DNA of 64,000 nt from Amycolatopsis vastitatis (GCF_002234595.1 NZ_NMUL01000010.1:62001-126000); one strand, 5' to 3'. Counted from the stretch's first letter, positions 44,177 to 53,951 are shown. Notes: generated from the sequence alone by a model not told the origin. Program-made: numbers and translations.

Positions 44177-46096
44177 TCAGCTGCCTCGAGGGTGCCGGCG
44201 GAAGGACTCGATCAGCTGCCTGGTCGGTGAGCCCAGGCCGGTGGCCGTGTTGTAGCCGGGGGCGTAGACCAGGTTCGAGTCCGCGTATTGCCCCGGGGTG
44301 ATCAGGTCGACGTACCCGTACTTCACGACCGCGAACGCCACTGTGTCCGGCGTCCCGGCGGGATTGTCGCCAATGGCGTGATAGGCCGACCGGGGCCGGG
44401 CGTAGAGGGCCGGGTTCGCGAAGCCGATGGGGCCGTGTTCCTGGACCAGGAGCGCTTCGACCCCGGCGAAGGCGGGTGAGGACAGGCTCGTCCCACCTCC
44501 GTTGCTCACCTGGTAGGACAGGCTGTCGTCGACGTTGTACTCGGTTTCGCCGACGAGCAGGCACAGATCGGGATCCGCCAGGGCGGCGACGTCCGGGAGG
44601 GTGCGCATCGCCGGTGACCCGGCGAATGAGGCGGGCACCACGCCCCGCTGGTAGAACGGCTGCCGGAACACGGTGCTGGTTCCGCCGCCGGAGGCCTTGC
44701 CCTGATAGCCGGGCAGCGCCGCTTCCCACGACGTGCCGTCACCGGAGAGGGGCACTTCGTCGGTCGCCCAGCCGATCTCCCACCGGTAGGAGTTGCCGGG
44801 CCCGATCGCCAGCGTGGTGCCGCCCACCGCGGTCACCCACGGGCTGGACGGGGGGTAGTCGACGACTCGGCCGCCGTCGATGCCGCCTCCGCCGGAGTCG
44901 CCACTGGCGAAGGTGACCGTGATGCCCTCGACCGCGGCTTCCTGGAACGCACGTTCGTACGCCCCGATGGCGTCCGGGGCCTCGCCGGGGGTCGCGCCGA
45001 CGCCGACCGAGCCGGACACGACGTCGGCGAGGCGCCGGTCGACGATCTGGACGATCGAGTCCAGCACGTCGTCGCCGTAGCGGGCACGGGAACCCACCAC
45101 GAAGGCGACGTTGGCCTCGGGGGCGATCGCGTGGGCGGCCTGGACGTCCATGGCGAACTCGCCACTGCCCTCCTCGGGCGGGGCGTCGGCCGGGACGTAG
45201 GCGGTGAACTGGCCGGGGGCGAACGGCGGCTCGCCGTGCTCGGTCGCGAAGCGGTTGGCGTCCGGCAGCGCGTTGATCTCGTTGCCGATGCTGATGATCC
45301 CGATCGTCACGCCCTTGCCGGTGAGGCCGGTCCCGGTGATCCCGTAGGCGTCGCGCACCTGCCGCGGCGTGTACCCGCACGGCGCCCATTGCGCGGGATG
45401 CCCGTAGGCGAGCGGGAGGTCGGTGGCCGGGGTGTCACCGTAGTGGTCCGGGCAGGGGCTGGTGGGCACCGCACCTCCCACGGCGGCGCGGGAGGCCTTG
45501 CGGGACCCGGTTCCGAGAGCCGGACGCGGGGGGCCGGTCGCGACGGTGAGTCCGGTGACGGTCAGGACGTCCTGGCCGACCGCCGCGGGCACGGTGACCG
45601 GATCCGCCGCCGCCCGGAACGGGATGCCGTAAAGGGTGTAGTTGCGGAAGCGGGTGCCGAACGCCTCGGCCGCCTGGGCGACCGTGCCACGGGCGACGAC
45701 GGCCCGCGAGTCGGTGCTGACGATCGAGAGGCCGGTGCCGCGCAGCCACTCGCTGACCGCGTCGATGCGGTGCTGCGCCGGCCCGAAGCGGGTGCGTGTC
45801 TGCTCGGGGGTCAGGTAGTGGCCGTAGCGGGGATCACGCGGGTCCGACACCGCGCGTGCGTAGTCGGCCAGTCGCCAGGTGTCGCCCGCGAGGAACACCT
45901 GGGCGGTGACCTGGGCTGCCGGATCGGCCGGCCCGGTGTCGGTCCCGTCGTGGACGACGTGGGTGGACCGGGTGCCCTCCAGCCAGCGAACCGGTACCCG
46001 TTCCGGCGGGTTCGCGAACGCCGGCGCGGCGGGCATGACCACGGTCGCGACCAGGACGCTGACCAGCAAGGTCCTGCTCTGTCGTCGGCTCCGCAC
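44177..46096 (-). CDS. Secreted S53-family serine-carboxyl peptidase (sedolisin)
   Basis: This 639-residue secreted protease has a signal peptide (about 1-28, ending AFA) and a pro-kumamolisin domain (DPRDPRYGHYLTPEQTRTRFGP). The catalytic domain carries the Glu/Asp pair in EFAMDVQAAHAIAP, the oxyanion aspartate in FASGDSGGGG and the nucleophile serine in GGGTSLSSPAFAG. The calcium-site region TGLGSPT lies near the end. GTG 46096 follows AAGGACAG. The prodomain means it matures by self-cleavage outside the cell, probably at acidic pH. It lies 32 bp behind a sigma-factor gene. Confidence 0.92.
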   Translation of the reverse strand: MRSRRQSRTLLVSVLVATVVMPAAPAFANPPERVPVRWLEGTRSTHVVHDGTDTGPADPAAQVTAQVFLAGDTWRLADYARAVSDPRDPRYGHYLTPEQTRTRFGPAQHRIDAVSEWLRGTGLSIVSTDSRAVVARGTVAQAAEAFGTRFRNYTLYGIPFRAAADPVTVPAAVGQDVLTVTGLTVATGPPRPALGTGSRKASRAAVGGAVPTSPCPDHYGDTPATDLPLAYGHPAQWAPCGYTPRQVRDAYGITGTGLTGKGVTIGIISIGNEINALPDANRFATEHGEPPFAPGQFTAYVPADAPPEEGSGEFAMDVQAAHAIAPEANVAFVVGSRARYGDDVLDSIVQIVDRRLADVVSGSVGVGATPGEAPDAIGAYERAFQEAAVEGITVTFASGDSGGGGIDGGRVVDYPPSSPWVTAVGGTTLAIGPGNSYRWEIGWATDEVPLSGDGTSWEAALPGYQGKASGGGTSTVFRQPFYQRGVVPASFAGSPAMRTLPDVAALADPDLCLLVGETEYNVDDSLSYQVSNGGGTSLSSPAFAGVEALLVQEHGPIGFANPALYARPRSAYHAIGDNPAGTPDTVAFAVVKYGYVDLITPGQYADSNLVYAPGYNTATGLGSPTRQLIESFRRHPRGS

Positions 46097-46128
46097 CGGC
46101 TGTCCTTCCCTCGAGGTCTTCGGGGCGG

Positions 46129-46626
46129 TCAGCACGCGACCTGCTTGCCGTCCGCGATCTGGACGCGGAGGGCGCCGAGCCCCCGGGAAATGTGGCTGCG
46201 CACGGTTCCGGTCGCGCACCCGAGTACTTCGGCGATCTCGCCGTCGTCGAGGTCTTCGTAGAAGCGCAGGACGATCGCGGCCCGCTGCGACCGCGAGAGG
46301 GCGGCCAGCAGGTGGGCGAGCCGGTCGGCGTCGACGATCCGGTCCGCGTGGTCGGGGGCGGCAGTTTCGGCGAACGCCGGGACGTCGGGGGTGGTCCTCA
46401 CCGAGCGCTGGTACCAGCGGCGGCGCCACGAGAGATAGCCGTTGACCACCATTTTCCGCAGGTAGAGATCCGGCCGGTCGGCCGCTGCCACCCGGCGCCA
46501 CTGCTGGTGCGCGCGCACCAGCGCGTCTTGCACCACGTCCTGCGCCAGTTCGCGGTCGCCGGTCAAGACGGCCGCGAACCGCACCAATTCGGGCAGCTCC
46601 GCACGCGCGAACTCTTCGAAGTGCAC
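46129..46626 (-). CDS. SigE-family ECF sigma factor
   Basis: This 165-residue sigma factor has region 2 (RELAQDVVQDALVRAHQQWRR) and region 4 (LSRSQRAAIVLRFYEDLDDGEIAEVLGCATGTVRSHISRGLGAL). GTG start. It is transcribed ahead of the S53 protease gene and divergently from a membrane protein that may be its partner. Confidence 0.9.
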   Translation of the reverse strand: MHFEEFARAELPELVRFAAVLTGDRELAQDVVQDALVRAHQQWRRVAAADRPDLYLRKMVVNGYLSWRRRWYQRSVRTTPDVPAFAETAAPDHADRIVDADRLAHLLAALSRSQRAAIVLRFYEDLDDGEIAEVLGCATGTVRSHISRGLGALRVQIADGKQVAC

Positions 46627-46784
46627 ATCACATTAGATGCCCGTACCCCGGCAAGCTGTTGCGCCGAGGCCGGAAAAATTCCCGGTGGGCTCCACCGCAA
46701 CAGATTGCGGAGCAGCGGCATCTTAATTGTGTGCAGTTCGAAGGGTTCCCCCGTGGGCAACGGCCCGGGGCAGAGGAGAGTGTG

Positions 46785-47675
46785 ATGACCGACCTCGACG
46801 AGTTGCGCCGCACCCTGCGCGCACAGGAGTCCTTGGCGCCCGATCCCGGTGACGTTCTCGCCGCCGCCACCCGCCGGCTCCGGCGCCGCCGCATCGCGAG
46901 CGTCGCCGCGGTGACGCTCGCCGTGGCCGCGCTCGGTGTGGGCGCCGTCGCGATGCTGGGCCGGGGCACCGCGACGGCGCCGCCGGCGTCGCGCGTGAAC
47001 GCCCCGCCCGCCTCGGTGACCGAGTTTTCGGTCGCCGAGCAGGTGCCGCCCGCCGCGCCGGCGGTGAGCCTCGAGGACGGTTCCTGGGACCTGATGTTCT
47101 GGGCCGTCCAGCCGCATTTCGCCACCGTGCACTACGGGCAGGGACATCGCTACGCGTTCGAGATCGAAGTTCGTGACGGCGCCGCGCCGCGCAGCGCGCT
47201 CGCGGCGAAACCGTCGGATGCCAAGAAGATTCGGGACCCGCAGTCGGTCGCGTGGCAGGACGGACCGGGCCGATGGATCCGGGTGACGACCACGAAGCCG
47301 ATGGCGCCCGCGGAAACGCTTGCCCTGCTCACGAAGATCCGCGCTGCTCCGCCGGTGATCAGCTCTCCGCTGGAGTCTCTGCAGATCCCCGCGGGACAGA
47401 AGGTCGACACGTTCACCAGTGAGCCCGAGAGCAACACCCTGGTGCTCTGCCCCGACCCCGAGGCGAGGAAGGCCCCGCTCGACAACCGGTGTTTCTCCCT
47501 GACTGTGTCGCCGGCCGGCAGGACCGCCCAGCCGGAGGACGGCGCCATTCCCGAAGAGCCGCTTCCCGTGCACCGGTTCCGGACGCTCGGGGCGTACACC
47601 ATCGAAGTCGACAGCTCGTCCGCCCAGGAACAGGCCGCGTCGGCCTTGATGAACTCCGTCCGGCTCAACCGGTGA
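46785..47675 (+). CDS. Membrane-anchored protein, possible sigma-factor partner
   Basis: This 296-residue protein has an arginine-rich cytoplasmic N-terminus (residues 1-36, LRRTLRAQESLAP, RRLRRRRIA), one membrane segment (SVAAVTLAVAALGVGAVAML) and an external domain with two cysteines (VLCPDP, NRCFSL). GAGGAGAG precedes the ATG. The layout, next to a divergent SigE-type sigma gene, suggests an anti-sigma-like or sensor role, but no anti-sigma zinc motif is present. Function otherwise unknown. Confidence 0.75.
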   Translation: MTDLDELRRTLRAQESLAPDPGDVLAAATRRLRRRRIASVAAVTLAVAALGVGAVAMLGRGTATAPPASRVNAPPASVTEFSVAEQVPPAAPAVSLEDGSWDLMFWAVQPHFATVHYGQGHRYAFEIEVRDGAAPRSALAAKPSDAKKIRDPQSVAWQDGPGRWIRVTTTKPMAPAETLALLTKIRAAPPVISSPLESLQIPAGQKVDTFTSEPESNTLVLCPDPEARKAPLDNRCFSLTVSPAGRTAQPEDGAIPEEPLPVHRFRTLGAYTIEVDSSSAQEQAASALMNSVRLNR

Positions 47676-47743
47676 GCACGGATGCACCACGAATGTTCGA
47701 TTTCGATGAATTCGATAAAAGCGGCTGAATGGGGGTCACTCCG

Positions 47744-48841
47744 ATGATGTCCGAAACAGGCTCGAGTTCCCGGAGAACGGTGTTGAAGTACCTCGGCGCG
47801 GGCGGCGGCATGGTGGCCGCGAGCGCCGCGCTGGCCGCGTGCACCGGCGTCCAGCAGGCTCAGAACGGCGGGCGTTCCGGGCCGTTCCCGGGCAATCCGG
47901 GGTGGCGGTTCGTGTTCGTCAACCACGTCACCACCAACTCCTTCTTCGTGCCGACGCGGTCCGGGCTCGCCGACGCCGCATCGCTGCTCGGCGTGCCCGA
48001 GCCACAGTGGACCGGCTCGGAAAACGGCAACGTCGCCCAGATGGCGAGCGCCATGGAGACCGCGATCAACAGCAAGGTCGACGGGATCGCCGTCGCGCTG
48101 ACCGACGACCACGCCTTCGTCGAGCTCACCAAGCGGGCGCTGGGCCAGGGCATCCCGGTGATCGCCTACAACGCCAGCGCGGCAGGCAACTACCCGCTCA
48201 CCTACGTCGGCCAGGACCTGTACCTGTCCGGGTTCCGGATGGGACAGCGCATCGCGCAGAAGATCACCTCCGGGGACATCCTGGTCGGCATCTCGCAGCC
48301 GGGCGGCAACAACGTCCAGCCGCGGCTGGACGGCATCACCGACGCGCTGAAGCAGGCCGCGCCCGGCGTGCGCGTCCAGTCGGTGAACACCGGGGCCGAG
48401 CAGGCGGGCGAGCTGAACGCGATGACCGCCGCGTACACCGGGAACACCGGAGCGAAGGGGATCTACGCGGTCGACGCCGGCAGCACCGCGGCGTGCGCGA
48501 AGCTGATCGCCGACCGCGGCCTGTCGGGCAAGGTCGGCGCCGGCGGGTTCGACCTGCTCGACGACACGGTCGCCGGAGTCAAGGGCGGCGCGCTCGACTT
48601 CACCATCGACCAGTCCCCGTACCTGCAGGGGTTCCTGTCCGTGCTCTACCTGTACCTGTTCCGGCTGTCCGGCACGCTGGTCGCGCCGCCGGCCACCGAC
48701 ACCGGCCTCACGTTCGTCACCAAGGAGAACGTCGGCCCGTACGCGACCGCCCACAGCCGGTTCGAGGGCGGCGACAACAAGGACGTCATCGGGATGCCGG
48801 GCGCGATCCCGCTGCCGCCCGCGTCGGTGCCGAGCCGGTAG
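47744..48841 (+). CDS. Ribose-type sugar ABC transporter substrate-binding lipoprotein
   Basis: This 365-residue protein has a twin-arginine signal (SRRTVLKYLGAGGG) and lipobox LAAC. The periplasmic-binding-protein type I fold follows (FVFVNHVTTNSFFVPTRSGLADA, VDGIAVALTDDHAF, IPVIAYNASAAGN). ATG 47744 is chosen for the GGGGGT site; ATG 47729 is in frame. The promoter region is unusually AT-rich and has three TTCGAT repeats (47697-47716). Substrate is a sugar or cyclitol, not determinable here. Confidence 0.9.
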   Translation: MMSETGSSSRRTVLKYLGAGGGMVAASAALAACTGVQQAQNGGRSGPFPGNPGWRFVFVNHVTTNSFFVPTRSGLADAASLLGVPEPQWTGSENGNVAQMASAMETAINSKVDGIAVALTDDHAFVELTKRALGQGIPVIAYNASAAGNYPLTYVGQDLYLSGFRMGQRIAQKITSGDILVGISQPGGNNVQPRLDGITDALKQAAPGVRVQSVNTGAEQAGELNAMTAAYTGNTGAKGIYAVDAGSTAACAKLIADRGLSGKVGAGGFDLLDDTVAGVKGGALDFTIDQSPYLQGFLSVLYLYLFRLSGTLVAPPATDTGLTFVTKENVGPYATAHSRFEGGDNKDVIGMPGAIPLPPASVPSR

Positions 48842-48846
48842 CGGGG

Positions 48847-49824
48847 ATGATGTCGTTGAGATCGCTGCTGCTCGGCGTGACGCGGGTCAAGGAACTCAGC
48901 ATCCTGCTGGTCACGATCGCCGCCGGGATCTACTTCACGGCGACCAGTGACGCGTTCAACTCCCTGGACAACTACCAGACGATCGCCCAGTACGTCGCCC
49001 CGTGGGCGATCATCGCCGCGGGGCAGGTGATGCTGCTGATCTGCGGCGAAATCGACCTCTCGGCCGGGTTCGTGTTCACCCTCGCGCCGTTCATGCTGAC
49101 GCTGTTCTTCGTCAACGGCTGGCCGCTGTGGCTCGCGCTGCTCGGCGCGATCGTGGTGAGCACCCTGGTCGGGCTGGTGAACGGGCTGATCCGGACCCTG
49201 CTGAACATCCCGTCGTTCATCACCACCCTGGGCATGGCGTTCCTGTTGCAGGGCCTGGTCCTGATCATCTCGAACGCCCGCCCGGTCGGGGCGCCGAAGG
49301 ACAGCTGGGTGGTCGACGTGTTCGGCGGGTCGCGCTGGACGGAGTTCCTGTGGGCGGCCGGGGCGGTCGTCGTCATGCAGGTGGTGCTCTCGGCGACCCG
49401 GTTCGGCGTGCACACCCAAGCCACCGGCGGAAACCCGGTCGGCGCCGCGGAGTCCGGCATCCCGGTCAACCGGGTGAAGGTGGTCAACTTCGCGATCACC
49501 AGCACCTTGGCCGGGCTGGCCGGCATCCTGCAGGGCACCCGGGTCGGCTCGTACGACCCGACCAACGGAGGGTTCACGACGATGTTCTTCGCGGTGGCCT
49601 CGGCCGTGATCGGCGGCACGGCGTTGCTCGGCGGGTCCGGCACGGTGGTCGGCGCGTTCCTCGGCGCGCTGCTGCTCGGCATCGTGTTCGACGGGTTCAA
49701 CCTGACCGGCGTCAGCGCGAACGCGTTCAACGTGGTCCTCGGCGCCGCCATCCTGGTCGCGATGGTGCTGAACGTGACGCTGATCGTGGTGCGCAAACGC
49801 GCCGGATCCCGGGAGCTGACGTGA
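48847..49824 (+). CDS. Ribose-type ABC transporter permease
   Basis: This 325-residue permease of the RbsC family has about ten hydrophobic segments (LLVTIAAGIYFTATSDAF at the start) and contains CGEIDLSAGFVFTLAPF, the family signature. TGGNPVGAAESGIPVNRVKVVNF is the ATPase-contact region. Six bases separate it from the binding-protein stop, and its stop overlaps the ATPase start (GTGA). Confidence 0.92.
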   Translation: MMSLRSLLLGVTRVKELSILLVTIAAGIYFTATSDAFNSLDNYQTIAQYVAPWAIIAAGQVMLLICGEIDLSAGFVFTLAPFMLTLFFVNGWPLWLALLGAIVVSTLVGLVNGLIRTLLNIPSFITTLGMAFLLQGLVLIISNARPVGAPKDSWVVDVFGGSRWTEFLWAAGAVVVMQVVLSATRFGVHTQATGGNPVGAAESGIPVNRVKVVNFAITSTLAGLAGILQGTRVGSYDPTNGGFTTMFFAVASAVIGGTALLGGSGTVVGAFLGALLLGIVFDGFNLTGVSANAFNVVLGAAILVAMVLNVTLIVVRKRAGSRELT

Positions 49825-50573
49825 CCGCCGACGTCATCCGGGTCGAAGGCGTCAGCAAGAGCTTCGGCCCGGTCGACGCGCTCGCCGACATCACCCTGCA
49901 CGTGCGGCGCGGGGAAGTCCTCGGGCTCATCGGGGACAACGGTGCCGGCAAGTCGACACTGATCAAGATCCTGACCGGCTACCACCAGCCGGACGGCGGC
50001 CGCATCCTGTTCGAAGGCGAGCCGGCCACGCTGAAATCCGTCGTGCACGCGAGGTCGCTGGGCATCGAGACGGTGTTCCAGGACCTGGCGATGGTCGACG
50101 ACCTGCCGGTGTACCTGAACCTGCACCTGAACCGCGAGCTGACCCACCGCCCGATCCCGTTCCTGCGGCGCCGCGAAATGAAGCACCGTGCCCGGGAGGC
50201 GCTGGACTCGATCGGCATCGACATCCCGTCGGTGACCGCCGAAGTGGGCATGCTGTCCGGCGGCCAGCGCCAGGCGATCGCGATCGCCCGCTCGGTGTAT
50301 TCGAAGGCGAAGCTGCTCCTGCTCGACGAGCCGCTCGCCGCGATGGGCGCCAAGGAAAGCGCGCTGATCCTGCGCCTGCTGCAGGAGCTGAAACGCCGCG
50401 GCGACATCGCGATCATCCTCATCGCCCACAACTACGGGCAGGTGATCGACATCTGTGACCGGGTGAACCTGCTGCAGCACGGCGAGATCACCTTCGACCG
50501 CCCGGCCGCGGAAACCTCGGTGGCCGAGCTCCTCGACCTGGTGAACGCGGAGTACCACCTCGGCGAACCGTGA
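49821..50573 (+). CDS. Sugar ABC transporter ATP-binding protein (single domain)
   Basis: This 250-residue ATPase has Walker A LIGDNGAGKSTLIKI, signature MLSGGQRQAIAIARSV, Walker B LLLLDEPLAAMG and switch histidine IIIAHN-like ILIAHNYGQV. Typical RbsA proteins have two such domains; here there is one, as in FrcA-like members, so it should act as a homodimer. Last gene of the three-gene importer. Confidence 0.92.
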   Translation: MTADVIRVEGVSKSFGPVDALADITLHVRRGEVLGLIGDNGAGKSTLIKILTGYHQPDGGRILFEGEPATLKSVVHARSLGIETVFQDLAMVDDLPVYLNLHLNRELTHRPIPFLRRREMKHRAREALDSIGIDIPSVTAEVGMLSGGQRQAIAIARSVYSKAKLLLLDEPLAAMGAKESALILRLLQELKRRGDIAIILIAHNYGQVIDICDRVNLLQHGEITFDRPAAETSVAELLDLVNAEYHLGEP

Positions 50574-50904
50574 AGCGCGACGTGCCCGCCGTGTCGCGGT
50601 CTCATGGGGTGACGACGAGCCGCCTGCCGCGCAGGTCGGTTCGCTGCCCTTGCCGACGCCGTAGACCTCCACGCCGGAGGTGCGGACGCTGTCCGCGGTG
50701 AGCGCGATCCGGGCTCCGGCCGACTCGCCGGGCCTGGACAGGCCGGGTGGGTCTCGGCCGGAACACCGGACCTGGCTGCCGTCTCGTCGACCGGACTTGA
50801 ATCCCTTCCGGTCGTCCGGGTATAGCCGGATTGGTACCCCGGAGAGGTGCTCCATGCGGCGTTGACCGGTGCCACAATGAAGGTTCTGCAGAAAGGGGTT
50901 CGAA
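50574..50904. other. Gene-poor gap with a possible decayed coding fragment
   Basis: No complete gene is seen. On the minus strand ARIALTADSVRTSGVEVYGV looks protein-like (about 50730-50660), and a different frame then reads DLRGRRLVVTP to a TGA at 50602. A frameshifted gene end is possible, but the family is not recognised. The right part carries the promoter of the next gene. Confidence 0.35.
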
Positions 50905-51279
50905 ATGCGCGTGCTGACGGCCGTGACCCTGCTGACCATGGTGCTTGTGCCGGCCTGCAAACCGATGCCGTCCCGGTCCGGTGGCGGGACGAAGAAATGC
51001 TCGACCTCGGTCGCCAAACCGCGGATCACCGAGCGGGACGACGGAAAAACGATCTGCATGGGCCGCAAGGCGCCGCTGACGGTCACCCTGCACGGCACCA
51101 AGGCGGATCCGTGGAAATCGGTTTCGGTGAGCGGGGGCGTGCTGAAGGAGACCCAGGGACCCGCCGTCGCCGGCGCGGTCACCACCGCGGTGTACCAATC
51201 CGACCGGTCGGGCAGCGGAACCCTGTCCGCGTCCCGGAAAGCGGGGCACTTCCAGGTCACCATCGTCGTGCGCAGCTGA
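50905..51279 (+). CDS. Small lipoprotein of unknown function
   Basis: This 124-residue protein has a lipoprotein signal (MRVLTAVTLLTMVLVPAC) and a mature part containing CSTSVAKPRITERDDGKTIC, two cysteines that could bridge, and a predicted beta-rich fold (PLTVTLHGTKADPWKSVSVSGG). AAAGGGG precedes the ATG. It converges on the M16 protease operon with 26 bp between stops. No family recognised. Confidence 0.7.
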   Translation: MRVLTAVTLLTMVLVPACKPMPSRSGGGTKKCSTSVAKPRITERDDGKTICMGRKAPLTVTLHGTKADPWKSVSVSGGVLKETQGPAVAGAVTTAVYQSDRSGSGTLSASRKAGHFQVTIVVRS

Positions 51280-51305
51280 CGCCGGCCGCCCGTGCGCCGG
51301 CCCGT

Positions 51306-52631
51306 TCAGACGACCGGCATGAGCGTCGTGAGCCGGCTCGTCACCTTGGCGGCGTCGCCGACCACGACCGTGACCGCGCGGGCCGGTGCGAGGTACCGCG
51401 CCGCGGCCTCGTTCACCTCCGCCACACCGGCTTCGGCGAGGCGCTCGGAATGAACGGTCAGCCAGTCCAGCCGCAGGCCGTGCGCGGCCAGTTCGGAAAC
51501 CAGGTTCGCCAGCCCGGACTGCGTGGCCATCCCGAGCCGCTGCACCCCGAACAGGTATTCGCGCGCCTGGTCGACCTCGGCCGTGGTCACCGAGGTACAG
51601 GCCATCCGCCCGAGTTCGTAGCGGATCTCCAGCACGGCGGGCGCGGTGACGGCGGTGGCGACGTCGGCAATGACCGCGATCGCGGCGCCCGCCTGCGGGA
51701 AGACCAATGTGGACTTCGCGGAATACGTGTAGCCCTTGTGCTCCCTGATGTTGGACGCGAGCCGGGAGGAGAAGATGCCGCCGAAGATGACGTTCGCCAG
51801 ATCGACCGCGGCGAGGTCCGGTGCGCCGAAACCGGCGCACGGCAGCGCGAGACGCACCGAGGACTGGACCGCGCCGGGCGCGTCCAGCACCTCGATCGCC
51901 TCGGTGGCCCGGTCGTCGGCCAACGGCCGGTGCCGCCGGGGCACCTCGCCACCGGCCAGTCCGGACAGTGCGTTCCCGGCCGCCCGCAGCGCTTGGTCCG
52001 GATCGATGTCGCCGACCAGCACCAGGCAGGCCGACGTGGCCCGCACCCGATCCGCGTGCAGGGCGAGCAGATCCTCGGAGGTCACCGAAAGCACCTCTTC
52101 CGGGGACGGGCTCGGCCGCCCGTAGACGTGCTCGCCGTACAACCTCCGGTTCAACGCCTCGAGCGCGCGATGGGCGGGCTGCGCGGTGACGATCCGGAGC
52201 ATGCCCGCCAGCCTGGCCGCCCGCTGGGCGACTTCGGCCTCGGGGTAGCACGCACCGGTGAGGACCTCGCCGAGGATGCCGAGCAGGTCACCCAGGTGCG
52301 CCGCCAGCGCGCTGCCGACGACCAGCAGGCGATCGGCGTCGACGCCGGCGGTCAGCGTCCCGCCCATCCGCTGGATCCGCCGGGTGAGCTCGACGGCGGA
52401 GGTGGAAGTGGTCGCGGCGCACAGCGATTCGGCGAGCAGGGCCGCGCCCGCGGGATCGACTTCCACCAGCGGAATCCGCAGCCGCAGCTCGACCAGGGGC
52501 ACTGAGCGGCGGCGCACCGCCAGCACGGTCAACCCGTTCGGCAAGGTCGTCTCGGCCGACTCCGGCAGGGAAAGCTCGCGGCGCGGCTGCAGCGCGGGAA
52601 CGTCTGTTCCGGACAGTTCTACGGTCATCAT
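51306..52631 (-). CDS. M16-family peptidase, non-catalytic subunit
   Basis: This 441-residue M16 protein has ETTLPNGLTVLAVRRRSVPLVELRL at the start. Where catalytic subunits have HxxEH it has ALLAESLCA, so zinc is not bound. The second half has the substrate-binding R/Y pair region (NVIFGGIFSSRLASNIREHKGYTYSA). It partners the catalytic subunit, whose stop overlaps its start (ATGATG). Such two-subunit M16B proteases process peptides, including leader peptides of ribosomal natural products. Confidence 0.88.
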   Translation of the reverse strand: MMTVELSGTDVPALQPRRELSLPESAETTLPNGLTVLAVRRRSVPLVELRLRIPLVEVDPAGAALLAESLCAATTSTSAVELTRRIQRMGGTLTAGVDADRLLVVGSALAAHLGDLLGILGEVLTGACYPEAEVAQRAARLAGMLRIVTAQPAHRALEALNRRLYGEHVYGRPSPSPEEVLSVTSEDLLALHADRVRATSACLVLVGDIDPDQALRAAGNALSGLAGGEVPRRHRPLADDRATEAIEVLDAPGAVQSSVRLALPCAGFGAPDLAAVDLANVIFGGIFSSRLASNIREHKGYTYSAKSTLVFPQAGAAIAVIADVATAVTAPAVLEIRYELGRMACTSVTTAEVDQAREYLFGVQRLGMATQSGLANLVSELAAHGLRLDWLTVHSERLAEAGVAEVNEAAARYLAPARAVTVVVGDAAKVTSRLTTLMPVV

Positions 52632-53920
52632 GCCCGTCCTGGCAGGATTTCGGCCAAGGCGCGGTGCCGGCCGCACAGCGCCGCGGCGGCGGCGGCGATC
52701 TCGTCGGCGGTGATGGACGCGTACCTGGTGGCCAGCCCCGCGAGCAGGCCGGCGTCCCCGCGTTGCTGTTCGAACACCCCGAGCAGTTTCGCCCGGCCGA
52801 TCAACGGATCCAGTTCGCGCAGCAGCCGGCTCCGTGCCATCGTCCGCAACCTGGTCAGCTCGTCTTCGTCGGGACCGTCGGCCGCGATGCGCGCCAGCTC
52901 CTCGTCGACGACCCGGACGACCTTGTCCACGTCACCACCGGGCGGCAGGAAGCCGGAGACCACGAAGGCCCCCGGGCCACGCACGGCCAACGCGTCCCCC
53001 ATCAGGCCGAGCCCGGCGGACACGTCGGTGACGAGGTTCTCGTCGGTCACCAGCCGCCGGACCAGCCGAGCGGGTTCCCCGCCGGCGAGCAGGTCGGCGA
53101 GCAGGTGGTGCGCGAGGTACGCGTCGAGTTCACCGATCGGGTCGGGAACCCGCCAGCCGGCCGCGAACGCGGGCAGCGGGGCCAGGCGGTCGTGCGACTC
53201 GCCGCGTCGCGGTCCGGTGAGCGGTGGCTCGGCGAAGTCGGGCCGCACGGGCACGGCCCGGGCGGGCACGTCGCCGAAATGCCGGGTGACCAGCTCGACG
53301 GTCTCGCCGACGTCGATCCCCCCGGCCACGCACAACACCGCGTTGGCCGGGGCGTAGTACCGCTCGAAGAAGGCCTCGGCCTCGGCGACGGTCGCCGACT
53401 CGAGGTCGACCTGCGAGCCGTACCCGTCGTGGGTGTTGGCGAAACTGTCGAACAACAGCGGTGGCAGGTGCAGCCAGGGGAAACCGCCGTAGGCACGGTT
53501 GGTGACGTTGGTGTTGATCTCCTCGGCGACCACGTCGACCTGGTTGCGCAGGTTCGCCTCGGTGATCCTGGGCCCCCGCATCCGGTCGGCCTCGAGGAAG
53601 AGCCCGCGCTCGAGGGCGTTGCCGGGCAGCGTCTCGTGGTAGACGGTGTAGTCGAGGTGGGTCGACCCGTTGAACGAACCGCCGGAAGTCTGCACGTACC
53701 GGGCGTGTGCGAGTTTCGGCACCTTCGCCGAGCCCTGGAACATCAGGTGTTCGAAGAGGTGCGCGAAACCCGTGCGGCCCGGTGGTTCCGAGCGGATCCC
53801 GACGTCGTACAGCACGGCGACGGCGGCGACCGGAACCGCCGGGTCGGGCGCGAGCACGACGCGCAGCCCGTTCGGCAGGGCGAACCGTTCGAGTCGGGCA
53901 CCGATCAGGGGTTCCGGCAT
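52628..53920 (-). CDS. M16-family zinc peptidase, catalytic subunit
   Basis: This 430-residue metalloprotease has the inverted zinc motif HLFEH (His54, Glu57, His58) and the third ligand in VVAEEINTN (Glu134 region). It has no signal peptide, so it is cytoplasmic. It lacks the GFFSSRL/Y pair strength of its partner, as is usual in catalytic halves. ATG 53920 follows GAAGGACGGGAAG. The gene lies 31 bp behind the small secreted protein gene and is part of the operon diverging from the peptide operon; a role in maturing those peptides is inferred. Confidence 0.9.
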   Translation of the reverse strand: MPEPLIGARLERFALPNGLRVVLAPDPAVPVAAVAVLYDVGIRSEPPGRTGFAHLFEHLMFQGSAKVPKLAHARYVQTSGGSFNGSTHLDYTVYHETLPGNALERGLFLEADRMRGPRITEANLRNQVDVVAEEINTNVTNRAYGGFPWLHLPPLLFDSFANTHDGYGSQVDLESATVAEAEAFFERYYAPANAVLCVAGGIDVGETVELVTRHFGDVPARAVPVRPDFAEPPLTGPRRGESHDRLAPLPAFAAGWRVPDPIGELDAYLAHHLLADLLAGGEPARLVRRLVTDENLVTDVSAGLGLMGDALAVRGPGAFVVSGFLPPGGDVDKVVRVVDEELARIAADGPDEDELTRLRTMARSRLLRELDPLIGRAKLLGVFEQQRGDAGLLAGLATRYASITADEIAAAAAALCGRHRALAEILPGRA

Positions 53921-53951
53921 CGTCTTCCCGTCCTTCGAAGTCACCGGACCG

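Noticed and set aside
48972..51263. Long minus-strand frame under the ribose-type transporter
   Set aside because: It is antisense to the permease and ATPase genes. Only a short protein-like stretch around 50660-50730 is of possible interest, and it is listed as a low-confidence fragment.
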